From Medakamo hakoo (Eukaryota; Chlorophyta; Trebouxiophyceae; Coccomyxaceae), in assembly GCA_026636295.1 (NCBI GenBank), contig CP089463.1, positions 1,219,263 to 1,283,262 on the forward strand: a stretch of 64,000 nt of DNA, in the 5' to 3' direction. A program made the translations under genes and the position numbers. The notes under the pieces were generated by a model. That model was given only the letters and a program-made list of their open reading frames with translations. It made no database searches and was not told the origin of the DNA. How positions within the stretch are numbered: position 1 is the first letter of the stretch; each line of letters begins with the position of its first letter. Shown one piece after another: positions 21,458-32,555 of the stretch.

Positions 21458-22872
21458 ATGGCGCGTCCCACACTCCTCCTTGTCCTGGTGGGTACCCTGA
21501 TCCTTCTGGCCCCTGGCACGCAAGGTGCGTGGATGGTGGGAGGTTCGGAGGCCGATACACGGAGTGTTGGCGCGCGCGCGCTGCCGCTCTCTCCCACCCC
21601 TGTTCGCACCCCGCCGCCGCTCTCAACCCCCACTCCGGCCTCCAAACCATCCATCCAGCCGCCTGGGGCACGCCGCAAGACGCGCCCACGCCCACGCAGC
21701 CGGCCGTCGTCGACACCCCGCCCGCCGCACCGGAGCCGGTCGCGGCCGCGGCGGCCGCGGCACGCACGCCCGCCGCCGCTTCTTCCACGACCCACAAACC
21801 ACCCAACGACGGCCGCCTGGAAAAGTTTGGCCTGGCCGCCGTCGCCCTCTTCCTCGCCAACGTCTGGGCGGGCCGGCGCCGCAACGCGGCCTTGGCGGCC
21901 GCCGTCTCCGACGCCATCACGCCCGTCTTGCGCCGTCATTTCGCGCACGTCGGCCCGGGCGCGCCGCCGGCGCGGGTGGAGGAGGAGGCTGCTGCCGACG
22001 CGGGCGCGGCCGCGCCCGTGCTCGTGAGGCACGGGCCCGACGCTTTCACCATCCCCGCGTCGGGCCGGCGTGGCTTGGGCATGGCCGCCCTCACCATCAA
22101 GACCCGGCCCCGCCACGACATGCTGGGCCTGGCCCTGGCGCTCCTCGACCCGTCGGCGTCCAGAGACACGCTGGAAGTCGTGGCATCCCTGCCTGCGGGC
22201 TTGCACCCGGCCGTCCTGGTCGCCGGCCGCCCGGCCGCGCTGCGCGCGGCGGCCGGGCCCATCGCCGACGGCGGCTCGGCCGACGTCGCCCACCTCACGT
22301 GCCCCGTGTCCACAGCGCACGCGCGGTCGGGCGGCGGCGGGCGCTGGCCGCCCGGCATCGTGGGCGCTGCCGACCAGCCGGCCGCCTGGCTCCAGGTCGT
22401 GGGCGGCGGCCCGCTGGGCGACGCCCTGTCCACGGACGCGGCGGCCGCGCACGCGCTCATCTCCTTCAAAGCATCCACCGACGGGTGGGGCGGGTCGGCC
22501 CGGGCGCTGTCCGCGACGATCGCCCTGCCGCCCAACGCCGGCGCGGCGTCGCCGCGCGCCGACCTGTCGCACGTCGCCGCCCTGGTCGACGCCGTGCTGG
22601 CCACGGCCGACGCGCTGGCCGCCTACCGGCCGGGCCCGGACGCCGTGGCCAAAGCCGCCAAGGTCCGGGCGGAAGCGGAAGCCCGGGTGGACCGGGCGAA
22701 GCGCCGGGCCGCGACGGCCGAGGACGCGGCGGCGGAGCGGCGCGCGGCGCGCCAGGCCGCGGAAGCGGAGCGGTTGGCGCGCATGGCGCCGGACGCCCGG
22801 GAGAAAGCGCTGGCCCGGAAGAAGCGCATTGAGGAAAAGCGGGCGCTGGCCAAGCGGACGAAAAGGATTTGA
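21458..22872 (+). CDS. CCDC47: CCDC47-like ER membrane protein (PAT-complex family)
   Basis: Two exons (21458-21524, 21659-22872), 426 aa, phase-1 intron. Exon 1 is a signal peptide (MARPTLLLVLVGTLILLAPGTQ). One membrane helix (about residues 77-98, FGLAAVALFLANVWAGRRRN) follows a disordered lumenal part. The cytosolic domain carries TIKTRPRHDMLGLALALL, then LISFKASTD, DLSHVAALVDAVL and a long basic C-terminal coiled coil (about 356-426) ending KKRIEEKRALAKRTKRI. This order, and a Lys/Arg-rich end that contacts the ribosome, match CCDC47/calumin (DUF1682), which with Asterix forms an intramembrane chaperone that helps multipass proteins fold at the ER. Similarity is by pattern only, but the layout and length (somewhat under the human protein) fit well. 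Confidence 0.75.
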
Positions 22873-23110
22873 TGAGGGCCGGGGTGGGGGGTGGACGGCT
22901 GAGAGAGAGGGAGGCCCAGCAAAAAAGAAAACAAAACTTTCTCGGCAGCCCGCCCCCCCCCCTCACTCCTTCCATTCCCACCCCCGCCCGGCCTTTGGAA
23001 GGGGCACCCTCGCCCCCCACATCCCGCACCCCTCCCTCCCTCGGCAACGTCCGAGGGACGGCGTGAGTGCGTGCGTGCGCGTGGCACAGCCTAAACCGGC
23101 CAGCAACAAC
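22873..23110 (+). other. Intergenic spacer, CCDC47-like to proline-rich gene
   Basis: The 238 bases between two same-strand genes hold a 3' leader and the next promoter. They are C-rich with an A-rich patch at 22920-22940. No element is recognised. Confidence 0.4.
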
Positions 23111-24535
23111 ATGGGCCGCCCCGACAGTGGTGGCGCCCCCCCGTCGCCCGCCTCGTCGTCGTCCGCGCCGTCGTCGGCCGGGTCCAACCACCCGGCGGAC
23201 GGCGTCGGCGAGCCGCCGACGCCCACGTCGACGGCCCGGGGCCTGGGTGAGGCGCAGGCCTACCCGCCGCCGTTTCCCTTCATTTTCCTCCCGCCGCCGG
23301 GCACGGCGCCCGAGGCTGCGGCCGCGCTGGCGTCGGCCCTCGCGTCGACGCTGCGCCTGGGCGGCGGCCTGCCCCCCTCGGCTGCCGGCGCCGCCGCCGC
23401 GCCCGCCGCGCCCATGATGGTCGTGCCCGCGCCGTTCCCTCCACCGCCGCCCGGCCAGGCCGCGCGCGCGCCGCCCGCCGCCCACCCGGTGGGCGGGCCG
23501 TGGCCGCACCACCGCCACCCGCCGCCTCTCGTCACACCCGACGAGGTCGCCGCGTGGGCGGCCGCCATGACGCCCAGCGGCCCGCCGCCCACCATCTCGG
23601 CCTCGGCCCTGAACCGGCGCGCGGGTGGGAACGGTGGAGGGGCGTCCGAGGGTGTGTCGCGGCCGCCGGCGGCGGCGGCGGCGGCCGCGCCCGTGCGTCC
23701 GCAACCCGTCGCGCCGCCGCCGCCGCGCCGCGCGCGCGCGGGCGACGCGGGCCCGCCGCCCGCCCAGCCGCCGACCTCGGCCGGCGGTGGGGGCGGCCGG
23801 TACGTGCCCCCGCCCGCCCGGGACGCCGGCAAGGAGGCGGCGGGCGGTGACAAAGCCGCCCCGCCGCCCCCACGCCCCGCGCTCGCGCCGCTCGACCTGA
23901 ACGCCGCGGCGGCCGAGACGCGCCGGCAGCGCATGGTGCCCCACGGCCACGACCCGCGCCTCCCGCACGGCGCGCGCGAAGAGGCGTCCAGAGACTGGCG
24001 GCTGCCCGCGCCGCCGCCGCTGCTGCCGCCGCTGCCGCCGACGTTGGCGCCGCTGCCACCGCCGCTGGCGCCGCCGCCGCCGCTGGCGCCACCGCCGCCA
24101 CCACCGCCGCCGCCGCCGCCGTTGGCCGTCCCGGCCCTCGCGGCGAGCCTGCCAGCCGCCAAGCCGGGCCGGCGGTCGGCCGCGCCGGCGGCCGCGAGTC
24201 CCATGCTCGCGCCGCCGCCGGTTGGCGCGCCGACGGCCGCACTGGCCGCCTGGTGCCACATCGCGTCCACGGCCGGCGCGCCCGCGCCTGGCGAGGCGCT
24301 GCCGGATGCCGAGCACCGGGCGCTGGTCGCGGCGCAGGTGGCCGCGGCCGCGGCCGGCCTGCCGCTGCGCCCGCCGTGGTGGCGGCCGCGCCCGCGGGGC
24401 GACCTGCCGACGGCCCGGGCCGCGCCGCGGGCGGTGCCGCGCCCGCCGCAGCCGCCGCGGCCGCCGGGCCTGGACAAGGAAAACGACGGCGGGACGGGCG
24501 TGTTTGTGCCGCCATCTCCGCCGCAGAAAGACTGA
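23111..24535 (+). CDS. Proline/alanine-rich protein of unknown function
   Basis: Single exon, 474 aa, starting at the first ATG after an upstream leader (CAACAACATGGG). Most of the protein is low-complexity Pro/Ala/Gly, including an 11-Pro run near residue 330-340, so it is probably disordered. Less repetitive islands are QAYPPPFPFIFLPPPG near residue 60, APLDLNAAAAETRRQRM near residue 265, and a C-terminal block (AAWCHIASTAGAPAPGE, then AEHRALVAAQVAAAAAGLPL and RPPWWRPRPRGD). The DLN of the second island resembles an EAR-type repression motif, but the match is short. It ends 150 bp from the convergent KH gene. Codon use matches its neighbours, so it is likely a real gene; no function is proposed. 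Confidence 0.6.
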   Translation: MGRPDSGGAPPSPASSSSAPSSAGSNHPADGVGEPPTPTSTARGLGEAQAYPPPFPFIFLPPPGTAPEAAAALASALASTLRLGGGLPPSAAGAAAAPAAPMMVVPAPFPPPPPGQAARAPPAAHPVGGPWPHHRHPPPLVTPDEVAAWAAAMTPSGPPPTISASALNRRAGGNGGGASEGVSRPPAAAAAAAPVRPQPVAPPPPRRARAGDAGPPPAQPPTSAGGGGGRYVPPPARDAGKEAAGGDKAAPPPPRPALAPLDLNAAAAETRRQRMVPHGHDPRLPHGAREEASRDWRLPAPPPLLPPLPPTLAPLPPPLAPPPPLAPPPPPPPPPPPLAVPALAASLPAAKPGRRSAAPAAASPMLAPPPVGAPTAALAAWCHIASTAGAPAPGEALPDAEHRALVAAQVAAAAAGLPLRPPWWRPRPRGDLPTARAAPRAVPRPPQPPRPPGLDKENDGGTGVFVPPSPPQKD

Positions 24536-24685
24536 CAACCACGAAAAAAAAAAACACACGCGTGACCCCTTCCCTTGCCTTGCCGTGCCCTGCATGTTCT
24601 GTCGCGGGCCGCGCCGACGCTTGCATGTGTAAATAAAGAAGCGACGAGCCAAACAACGCGCGAGCCAAAACAAGGAAAGAGATGT
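24536..24685. terminator. Convergent 3' regions with AATAAA
   Basis: A + strand AATAAA lies at about 24631-24636, roughly 100 bases after the stop of the proline-rich gene, and may serve as its polyadenylation signal. The KH gene ends 150 bp away on the other strand. Confidence 0.4.
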
Positions 24686-27192
24686 TTACACTGCCGCTGC
24701 CGCCGTTGCCGCCGCGGGCGCCGCACCCGCGTCCTCGCCCGCCACGCCCGCGGCCATCAGCAGGGCTTGCACCATGGCGGCCGCGGCCGACACCTGGGCG
24801 GGCGAGCCCGCCAGCCGCAAGCACGCCGACGAGGACGGGCTGGCGGGCGGGCCGCCGCCGCCCACGGTCGCCGTCGCGCCCGTGACGGACCGCAGCTGGG
24901 CGAGCGCGACGCCGCCCCGGCCCAGCAGGACGCCGGCCTGCGGTGGCGTGAGGCGCAGCGTGGCCGCGTGCGACGGGCTCGCGGCCGCGCCCAGCCGGGA
25001 TTTGGGAGGACCACCGGCCGCCTTGGTTTGCAGGCGCGGCAGCGACGCCGGCACGCCCCAGGACGCCGAGCCGGGCGAGGCGGGCGAGACGGGCGAGACC
25101 GGTTGGTGGTGGTGAGAGGCGGCGGCCGACGCGGCCGGGTGGTGGTGGCCGTGGCCGGCGCCGTGGGTGGGCGTCGTGGCGGCGCTGGAGCTGCCGCCCC
25201 GCCCGCCCTCACCGCCACGCAACAAAGCCGCCACCAGGCGCACGCCCGCCGCGACGGACCGGGCCGACCCCTCGACGGACAGCACGACGTCGCCGTCCAC
25301 CGCCGTCGCGGGCAGCGGGGCGGCCTGCCCGCCGCCCGCCGGCAGCGCCGCCGCCCGCACCGCCGCCCCCGTTTCGGCCCGCACCGCCGCGGCCAGGCAG
25401 CCACGCACGCCCAGGGCTGACCGAGCGGCCGGCCCCGACGCCAGCAGGCGGACGGCCACGCGGCCGTGGGCGCCGCCGCCGCCGCCCGCGGTCGAGGACG
25501 ACGGGTCGGCGATGAGGATGTCGGCGCACGCGACCAGGGCCGCGGCCGCGCTGGGCAGGGGGGGCGGGACCGCCCACCCGGCCGTGGGCGAGGCCGGCCC
25601 CCCGTCCGCGGCCGACCAAAACTGGATCACCCGGTCGGGAGCGGGCGTGGGCGGGTGGACGACGACGCGCGCGCCCGTCGCCGCGCGCACCGCGCTCACC
25701 GTGCGCCCGCCCACGCCCAGGAGGGCGCCGACGCCGCGGGCGGGGACGAGGAGGCGGTACGAGGCGGACGGCGGGGCGGGCGCGCCCGTGGCCTGGCTGG
25801 CTGTGGGGGAGGCCGCCGCCGTGACCGCCCAGCCAGGGTGAGAAAACGGGCGGGCGGCGGCGGCGGCGGCCGGGCCGCGCGCGCCCAGCCCGCCAAACCC
25901 GTCTGGCGCGCCGGCCGCGGCGAGCGCGGCGGCCAGCGTGGGCGACGCGCCGGCCGACGACAGCGGCGACCGCGGCGTGCGCACGGCGGAGACGGCCGGG
26001 ACAGGCGGCAGCGCGCCGCCGCCACCGCCCCACGCCGGCCCGGCTTTGGGCGGGTACGCCCGCAGCCGCGCCGCGACGGCGGCCAGCCCCGCGCGGACGG
26101 CGGCCGGCCGCCCAGACAGGGCCACGACCGCGTCGGCCGGCCCGGCCGCCGCGCACGCCGCGTCGCAGTGCGGCAGGACGCGCAGCCCCGCGCCCGTCGA
26201 CGCCCGCAGCTCCGCCGCGATGGCGCCCCCCCGCCCCAGGAGCGCGCCCACCTGGGACTGGTGGACCAGCAAGCGGGCGGACGTGTCGGCGTCGGGCTGG
26301 GCCGCGTCGCCCACGCCGCCCGCCGCGTCGTAGGCCGCCAGGAGCGCGGTGGACGCCGGGCACGCCGACGACGGCGTGGGCGGGTCGCCGCCAGGCTCGT
26401 TTGTCGCCCCCTCGGACGACAGGGTGACGACCCGGGCGCCGGCCCAGCCGTCGGCGGCGGTGGCACCACCACCACCACCACCACACAGCGTGGGCGGGCC
26501 GACGCGGATGCGGGCGCCCGTGGTCGTCCGCAGGCGGGCAATGACGGAGCCGCCCGGCCCCAGTAAAGCACCAATGCGAGAGGGAGGGACGAGCAGGCGG
26601 AAGGACGTGGATAGAGGAGGTGTGGCCGTCGTGGTGGCGGCCCGGCGCTTGGTCGGCGAGACCTAGAGAAAAAAGAAGGTTGGAGACGGAGAAACAGGGC
26701 GGCGCGCGCGTCAGCGAGTGAAAAAGGGGCTTCGTCGTCATTTCGTCGCCCAACGCACTCCCGCCCACACAAACTTACCTCCACTTCGCCAGCTTCAGCG
26801 CCTAGCGCGCGCTTGGCCACCCGGCCAGGCGAGGGAGGAGGCTGTTTTGTGTTGGAGGAGACGGGTGTGAGCGAGCATTGGGCGACGGCGGTTGAGCGCG
26901 CGAGGCAAGGCGAGGCGCGGGGGGGTGGGCCATGGACGGCTTTCGCGGCCGCTCCATCCCAGGTCGCTGGGTAGCTGCAGATACGAGGACGAGTCCCCTG
27001 AGGTGCGAATGGGAAGTGGACGTGCGTGCGCACGACCGGGGAAGCCGACTGTTCCTGTCCGTGCATGCGGCCCCTCCCTAGCCGGCGCGCGAGCGCGCGT
27101 GCCGACAGCATAACAGGCGCGCCCGCCCTCCTCACACCTCCGGGTGCGCGCTGCCCGTGGACGCGGGCGGGTCGTCGGCCATTGGAGGACAC
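24686..27192 (-). CDS. Multi-KH-domain RNA-binding protein
   Basis: The main exon (26662-24686) encodes 658 residues with five KH-type modules. Four have a clear GxxG loop: FRLLVPPSRIGALLGPGGS, ARLLVHQSQVGALLGRGGA, YRLLVPARGVGALLGVGG and, last, LRLTPPQAGVLLGRGGVAL. The fourth in order (VRLLASGPAARSALGVRG) has a degenerate loop. Arrays like this occur in poly(C)-binding and plant HEN4/PEPPER-like proteins that bind single-stranded RNA to regulate mRNA processing. An upstream exon ending at 26779 (VAKRALGAEAGEVE, donor GTAAGT) joins in phase 0 and adds a short basic-acidic leader. Its start is not settled: in-frame ATGs are at 27192, 27111 and 27066, and a further upstream intron is possible. 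The product is 754-796 aa depending on start. Confidence 0.8.
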
Positions 27193-27643
27193 AGGTGCGG
27201 GTGCAGTTTTTGGTGCACGAAAGACACGCGCGCCAGGTTTGAGGGAGTGGGGAGAGGGCGGCGCGTCTTCTTGTTTTACAAGGCCCGCGAGCCAACCCTC
27301 TCCCTCCCATTTTTTTCACTCCACCCATCCCCCCACACGGCCGGGCCGGGGGAAAGGCAGAGAGGCGGCGGCGCGGAAAATCCAGGCACGCACACCTCCC
27401 ACACCCGCCCGAAAGGCACACACAGCCGTTAAAGAAGAACGCACGCGCACACACACACACTTTCGGCCACGAAAAAAAGCAGGGGGGTTGTCGCTCGCTC
27501 CTCCCCATCCCCCACCACCCATCCATGTTTTACTCACGCACACACACACGCACCGTGGTCACGCACCGCCCCTTGTTTTGGGCGTCGGGCGTCGACGACT
27601 AAGGAAAGGCCCCGGCAGGCCAGGTCGCGCGCGCGCCGACCCC
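27193..27643. other. Spacer between methionine synthase and KH gene
   Basis: The 451 bases contain the metE 3' region and the upstream region of the KH gene (both on the minus strand). Short CA tracts occur at about 27450-27462 and 27535-27553. No ORF, RNA gene or recognisable element was found. Confidence 0.5.
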
Positions 27644-30318
27644 TCACAGCGTCGCCCGCATCTCCGCCGCCGCCTTGACCATGTTCTCCAGCGAGGGCAG
27701 GACCTGCGCCCACTCGCGCGTCTTCAGGCCGCAGTCCGGGTTGACCCACAGGCGGTCCGGGTGGCCGGCCAGGATGCCGGTCGCGACCTGGCCCGCGATC
27801 TTGGCCTTCATGAACTCGACGGTGGGGACGACGGGGGAGTGGACGTCGTACACGCCCGCGCCCAGGTCGCGGGCGTAGCCGTACTTGGCCAGCGCGACGA
27901 CCATCTCGTCGCCCGACCGCGAGTTTTCGATGGTCAGCACGTCCGCGTCCAGGCCGTCGATGGCGGCCAGGATGTCCGAGAACTCGGAGTAGCACAGGTG
28001 GGTCACGATCTGGGTGGACGGCGCGGCGACGACGGTCGCCAGCTTGAACGCGTCGACGGCCCAGTCCAGGTAGGACGCCCAGCGCTCGCGCTTCAGGGGC
28101 AGGCCCTCGCGCAGGGCCGGCTCGTCCACCTGGATGACGCGGCAGCCGGCCTTCTCCAGGTCGGCGACCTCGTCGCGCAGGGCCAGGGCCAGCTGGAAGG
28201 CCTGGGCCTGGCGGGTGATGTCCTTGCGGGGGAAGGACCAGTTGAGGATGGTGACGGGCCCCGTCAGCATGCCCTTGACCGGCTTGTCCGTCAGCGACTG
28301 CGCGTACTCAAACTCCTTGACCGTCATGGCGCCCGGCCGGGAGACGTCGCCGTGGATGATGGGCGGGCGCACGTACCGGGAGCCGTACGACTGCACCCAG
28401 CCGTGCTCCGTGAAGGTGAAGCCGTCCATGCGCTGGCCAAAGTACTCCACCATGTCCGTGCGCTCGGGCTCGCCGTGCACCATCACGTCGATGCCGATGC
28501 GCGCCTGCTCGTCGATGGCGTACTTGATGTACGCGTTGATCTCCTTCTCGTAGTCCTCCGCGGACAGGGTGCCCTTCTTGAAGGCCAGGCGGGCGCGGCG
28601 GATCTCGGGCGTCTGGGGGAAGGAGCCGATGGACGTGGTGGGGAAGGCCGGCATCTTGACCTGCGAGTCGCGGCGCTTGTCAAACGGCAGCTCGCGCACA
28701 AACTTGGCGGCGGGGACGTCGGCCGTCGGGTTGGCGACCGGGGCCAGGGCGTCGGCCAGGGGCACGGCCTTGGCGGCCGGCGCGTCCTTGGCGGCGGCCA
28801 CGATGTCGGCCAGCTTCTGGGTGGCGAACGCCAGCTTGGACTTGAGGCCGGCCGGCAGGTTGGGCTCCAGCTCCAGGTCGTACGGCAGGTGCTGCAGGGA
28901 GACGGACGACTGGACGGACACGGACTCGATGCCCTTGGCCAGCAGGGCGGCCACGAACGTGGTCGCCGCGCCGCCGTCGGCCCAGACGGACCGGCCGTCG
29001 ACGACGCCCGCGCCCAGGCGCTTGCCCGCGGGGAAGCCGTGCTTCTCGATCAGGGCCGCCGTCGCGTTCTTGTGGGCGGAGCCGGGCACGCCCAGGAAGT
29101 CCAGGGAGATGGCGGCGACCGGCAGGTTGACGGCCCAGGAGTAGGCCTCGCCGATGTCGTCGTACGCGGTCACCAGGTTGATGGGCAGGCCGACGGCCGC
29201 CAGCTTGGCGTACGACGCCTCAAAGTCGGCCCGCAGGTCGCCCGCCTTCTCGGACGCCAGGATCGGTTCGTGGACCTGGACCTCGGGCACGCCCAGGGCC
29301 TTGAGCTCCTTGAGCACGGCTTCGTAGTGCGGGACCAGGGCGGCGACCGCCGCCGACCGGTCCAGCTCGCCCGTGCCCTCGGCCGGCTTGGCCAGGCCGA
29401 CCAGGGTGTTGGGGCCGAACACGATGGGCACGGCCGCCTCCTTGCCGACGGCCTCCTGGCCGCGCTTGACGCGGTCCAGGAACATGGACCAGTCCGGCTT
29501 GGCGCCGGCGACGGCCTCGGCCGACAGCTCGGGCACCATGTAGTGGTAGTTGGTGTCGAACAGCTTGGACATGTCCTCGGCCTCGGCGCCCTCCACGCCG
29601 CGCGCCATGGCGAAGTACTTGGCCAGGCCGGCCAGGGAGTCGAAGCGCTTGGGCGCCAGGCCCAGGTAGAAGGTCCAGTCCAGGATCTGTGGGGTGCGGG
29701 GTGGGGGTGGGTGGGGTGGGGTGGGGGTGGGGTGGGGTGGGGTGAGGGTGGGGGAAGAGGAAAAAGATCGGCGGGTGGAGTGGCGAGTGGGGTGGCGGGC
29801 CACCGCCCCGCTCCCTTGTTCTCTCTCTCACCTGGTCGTACAGCGTGCCGTCCAGGCCGACCAGCTCGATGCCGGCGTCCTTCTGCACCTTCCAGGCCGC
29901 GGCCTCGGTCTCGTCGCGGACCTTGATCAGCTCGGCCTCGGGCAGCTGGCCCTTCCAGAAACTGCGGTGCGAGGGGGTTGAGTGGAGGTGGGAAGAGTGT
30001 GAGAGAGACAGGGACGCGCGCGTGGTGCGCAGGGTTGGCCCGCGTCCATGCCCCCCGCCCTCGTCCGCCCCCCCACCACCTCAAAAAAACTCACGCTTCC
30101 AGGGCCTTTTTCATCTCGCGCTTGGGCCCGATGCGCGGGAAGCCTGGGATTGGGTGGGTGTGGGGTGGAGGGGTGGGGGGCGGGGGATGAGAGTGCACAG
30201 GCATTCCCGCCGCAACGATCGACTGTGCTCGCAAAAAAAACGCGGGCGCGCGCCCTCCATCCCTCCTCTCCCCCTCGGGCCCACACTCACCGATGGTGGA
30301 GGTCGTGATGGACGGCAT
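27644..30318 (-). CDS. METE: Cobalamin-independent methionine synthase
   Basis: Four exons (30318-30291, 30143-30095, 29961-29832, 29686-27644), 749 aa, the normal length for MetE. It transfers a methyl group from methyl-tetrahydrofolate polyglutamate to homocysteine without vitamin B12. The N-terminus FPRIGPKREMKKALEAFWKG is split over exons 2 and 3. The C-terminal barrel shows PTTSIGSFPQT, DVMVHGEPERTDMVEYF, VIQVDEPALREGL, THLCYSEF (His and Cys zinc ligands) and WVNPDCGLKTR (last zinc Cys). The protein has no leader, so it is probably cytosolic. The three introns lie in the first 210 coding bases; the third has a C-rich tract (G-rich on + strand). Having MetE means the organism need not depend on B12 for methionine. 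Confidence 0.97.
29693..29752 (+). repeat. GGGT/GGGGT-rich tract in metE intron 3
   Basis: Repeated GGGGTG blocks on the + strand; on the coding strand it is a CCCCAC pyrimidine tract next to the splice acceptor. The + strand has G-quadruplex potential. Confidence 0.6.
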
Positions 30319-30951
30319 GGTGGTTTTGGGTTTTGGTTGGTTGAGGGGTGGTTTTCCTGTGGGGCGTGTTTTGAGAGGGAGGCGGCAGCGGTGTGAGACG
30401 AGTTCAAGTTGGGGGGGAGCGCGGTGAGCCACACCGGTGCCCCGCTGGGACCGGTCGTGGGCGCTCCCTGCGCCCGCCGCCCGCGCCCAGGGCATGTCCA
30501 TCGCGTGCAGAAGCCACGCAGGGGGCGGGCGCGCGAGGCAGACGACTGTGGCGGCCGCGGCAGGCGGCGGCGCGGGGAGCGCGCCGCATTCGCTTAGCGC
30601 GCGCTGGAAGGAGGCCCGCCCAAACTCGCCGACCGACCAACGGGCCCAACCACCGCCGGCCCGCGCCGCGCCCCGCCCAGCTGGTGGGCAATTAGGCGCG
30701 TGTGGTCACCGGGCGGGAGCCGGCGCGGCGGCCGAGGCGCGTCGAGGGCGCGCGCGGGCACGAAAACACGAAACTCACTCTTGACTCAATAAGAAGTCTG
30801 GAGACGGCTCGGACAAACCGTCGGCTCGCACACAAAAAAAAAAACGCCGGGCGTCGGGCTAAACGCATGCGCACGTTTTGGCCGTCCCGCCCGCGCCCGC
30901 ACACCCACGCTCCCTGACCGGCCGCGCTAACCCCACCTGGCAGACCGCGGC
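30319..30951. promoter_or_regulatory. Divergent spacer, metE / small unknown gene
   Basis: The 633 bases hold both promoters. The middle (30420-30700) is very GC-rich and CpG-rich, and an A-run lies at 30833-30844. No ORF with codon use or homology of note, and no RNA gene, was recognised. Confidence 0.45.
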
Positions 30952-31521
30952 ATGAATGCCGATCCCGCCGGCGGCGGGCCCGCCCCGGTCCGCCCCCAGG
31001 AAGAGCCGTCCGCCACCATCCCACTGACCGGCCTGACCGCGGCCGCGCACCCCGCCCCGCCCGCCCCGACCGCGGCCTGCCCGCCCCACGTCCTGGCCGC
31101 CATCCACGGCGGCCCGGCCGCCGAGGCCGACAAGAAAGCCGCGTACGACCGCAGCCTGGGCCGGTGAGTGAGAGTGGGGGATGGGGTGGTGGGGGTGTGT
31201 GGGTGGTGCGTGGGGTGTGCCCCCCCCCCAGGCAGCGCCCCCCCTCCCCCCTCTCCTGTCGCACTTGCCTCACCCACACACACGCCCACACACGCACACA
31301 CACACGCGCGCGCACACACACCACACCCCAGGTGGTGGGCAGCCTACTCCGACCGCAAGAACGACGAGGCCGACGAGCACGTGGCCGACTCCCTGCTGTA
31401 CGACCGCAACCACCTGCCGCGGTCTGCGCCCGCGCCAGACTGCGTGGGCGGTGGTGGTGGCGGTGGTGGTGGCGGGCGGGCGGGGGGGCCGGCCACGCCC
31501 GCGCCCGGGGAGGAGGACTAG
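30952..31521 (+). CDS. Small hypothetical protein
   Basis: Two exons (30952-31163, 31332-31521), 133 aa, phase-2 intron with CCG|GTGAGT donor and CCCCAG acceptor. The N-terminus is Pro/Ala-rich and disordered. The part across the junction is charged and more conserved-looking: KKAAYDRSLGRWWAAYSDRKN, then DEADEHVADSLLYDRNHL. A Gly run and an acidic GEED end follow. I do not recognise the family. The clean splice join in the middle of the best-looking segment is the main reason to believe the gene. Confidence 0.6.
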
Positions 31522-31694
31522 GGGTGGTGGTGGCAGAGAGCTGGGGGAGGGTGGGACTGTGAGCACGCGCCCGCCGCTTTGTTGTGCAACCTTGCCGAGA
31601 AAAAATGCTGTGTTTTGACACACCCCGCCCACCCGCGTCTCTCTCTCTCGACCCCCCTCCACCCCCGGCCCGCCATGGCCTCCGCGACCCTTTT

Positions 31695-32555
31695 TCACGC
31701 CTTGGCACCCGCCGCCGCCGCGACGTCCAGGTAGTCCATGTACGCCACCAGGTCGGCGATCGTGCAAATTTTCAGGCCCTGCTCCCGGGCAAAGGCCTGG
31801 AGGGTCGGCGTGCGCGCCATCGACCCGTCGCGCCGGTCGACGATCTCGCACAGGACGCCCGCGGGCGCCCGGCCCGCCAGCACCGACAGGTCCACGGCCG
31901 CCTCGGTGTGGCCGGGGCGGGCCCGCACCCCGCCCGGGTGGGCGCGCAAGGGGAAGACGTGGCCGGGGCGGCGCAGGTCGCCGGGGCCGGCGCTGCCGTC
32001 GGCCCACCCGGCCAGCAGGCGGATGGTCGTCGCCCGGTCGGCCGCGGAGATGCCGGTGGACACGCCCGCGGCCGCGTCCACGGTGACGGTGAACGCCGTG
32101 CGCATGGCGTCCTCGTTGGCCGCCGGCGGCACCATGAGCGGCAGGTCCAGGGCGTCGCAGCCGGGGCCGGGCAGGCCCACGCACACGACGCCCGACGTGT
32201 GTTCGACCATGAACGCGAGCGCGGCCGGCGTCGCGGCGTCGGCCGCCAGGATGAGGTCGCCCTCGTTCTCCCTGTCCGCGTCGTCGAGGACGACGACAAA
32301 GGCGCCGGCCGCCACGGCCGCGACGGCTTCAGGGATGGAGTCGAAGCCCGGGGCCGGGAGCGGCGGCGTGAGGATGGCGGCGGCCGACGAGGTCGTCGGC
32401 CCGTCGTAGGCCGACGACGCGGCGGTCGTTGTCGTTGGTGCCGCGGCCGCGGCGGCGGCAGCCACGCGACCGGGCCGGTCGCTGGGAGACGGGGACGACG
32501 GCGGTGCTGCCGCCGCGCAGGCCAGGCTGTTGCGGGAGGAAGTGGGCGGAGGCAT
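31695..32555 (-). CDS. ribB: 3,4-dihydroxy-2-butanone 4-phosphate synthase (riboflavin synthesis)
   Basis: Single exon, 286 aa. It converts ribulose 5-phosphate to dihydroxybutanone phosphate, one of two precursors of riboflavin. The metal/substrate loop [12 protein letters not shown], then [39 protein letters not shown] and [12 protein letters not shown] cover the active site. The first 60 residues are Ser/Pro/Thr/Ala-rich with few acids, fitting a plastid transit peptide. Unlike plant RIBA proteins it stops right after this domain and has no GTP cyclohydrolase II part, so that step must be coded elsewhere. It is divergently placed with the JmjC gene. Confidence 0.95.
   Translation of the reverse strand: MPPPTSSRNSLACAAAAPPSSPSPSDRPGRVAAAAAAAAPTTTTAASSAYDGPTTSSAAAILTPPLPAPGFDSIPEAVAAVAAGAFVVVLDDADRENEGDLILAADAATPAALAFMVEHTSGVVCVGLPGPGCDALDLPLMVPPAANEDAMRTAFTVTVDAAAGVSTGISAADRATTIRLLAGWADGSAGPGDLRRPGHVFPLRAHPGGVRARPGHTEAAVDLSVLAGRAPAGVLCEIVDRRDGSMARTPTLQAFAREQGLKICTIADLVAYMDYLDVAAAAGAKA

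Noticed and set aside
27026-29926. 966-aa + strand ORF opposite metE
   Set aside because: Entirely antisense to strongly conserved MetE exons; no motif.
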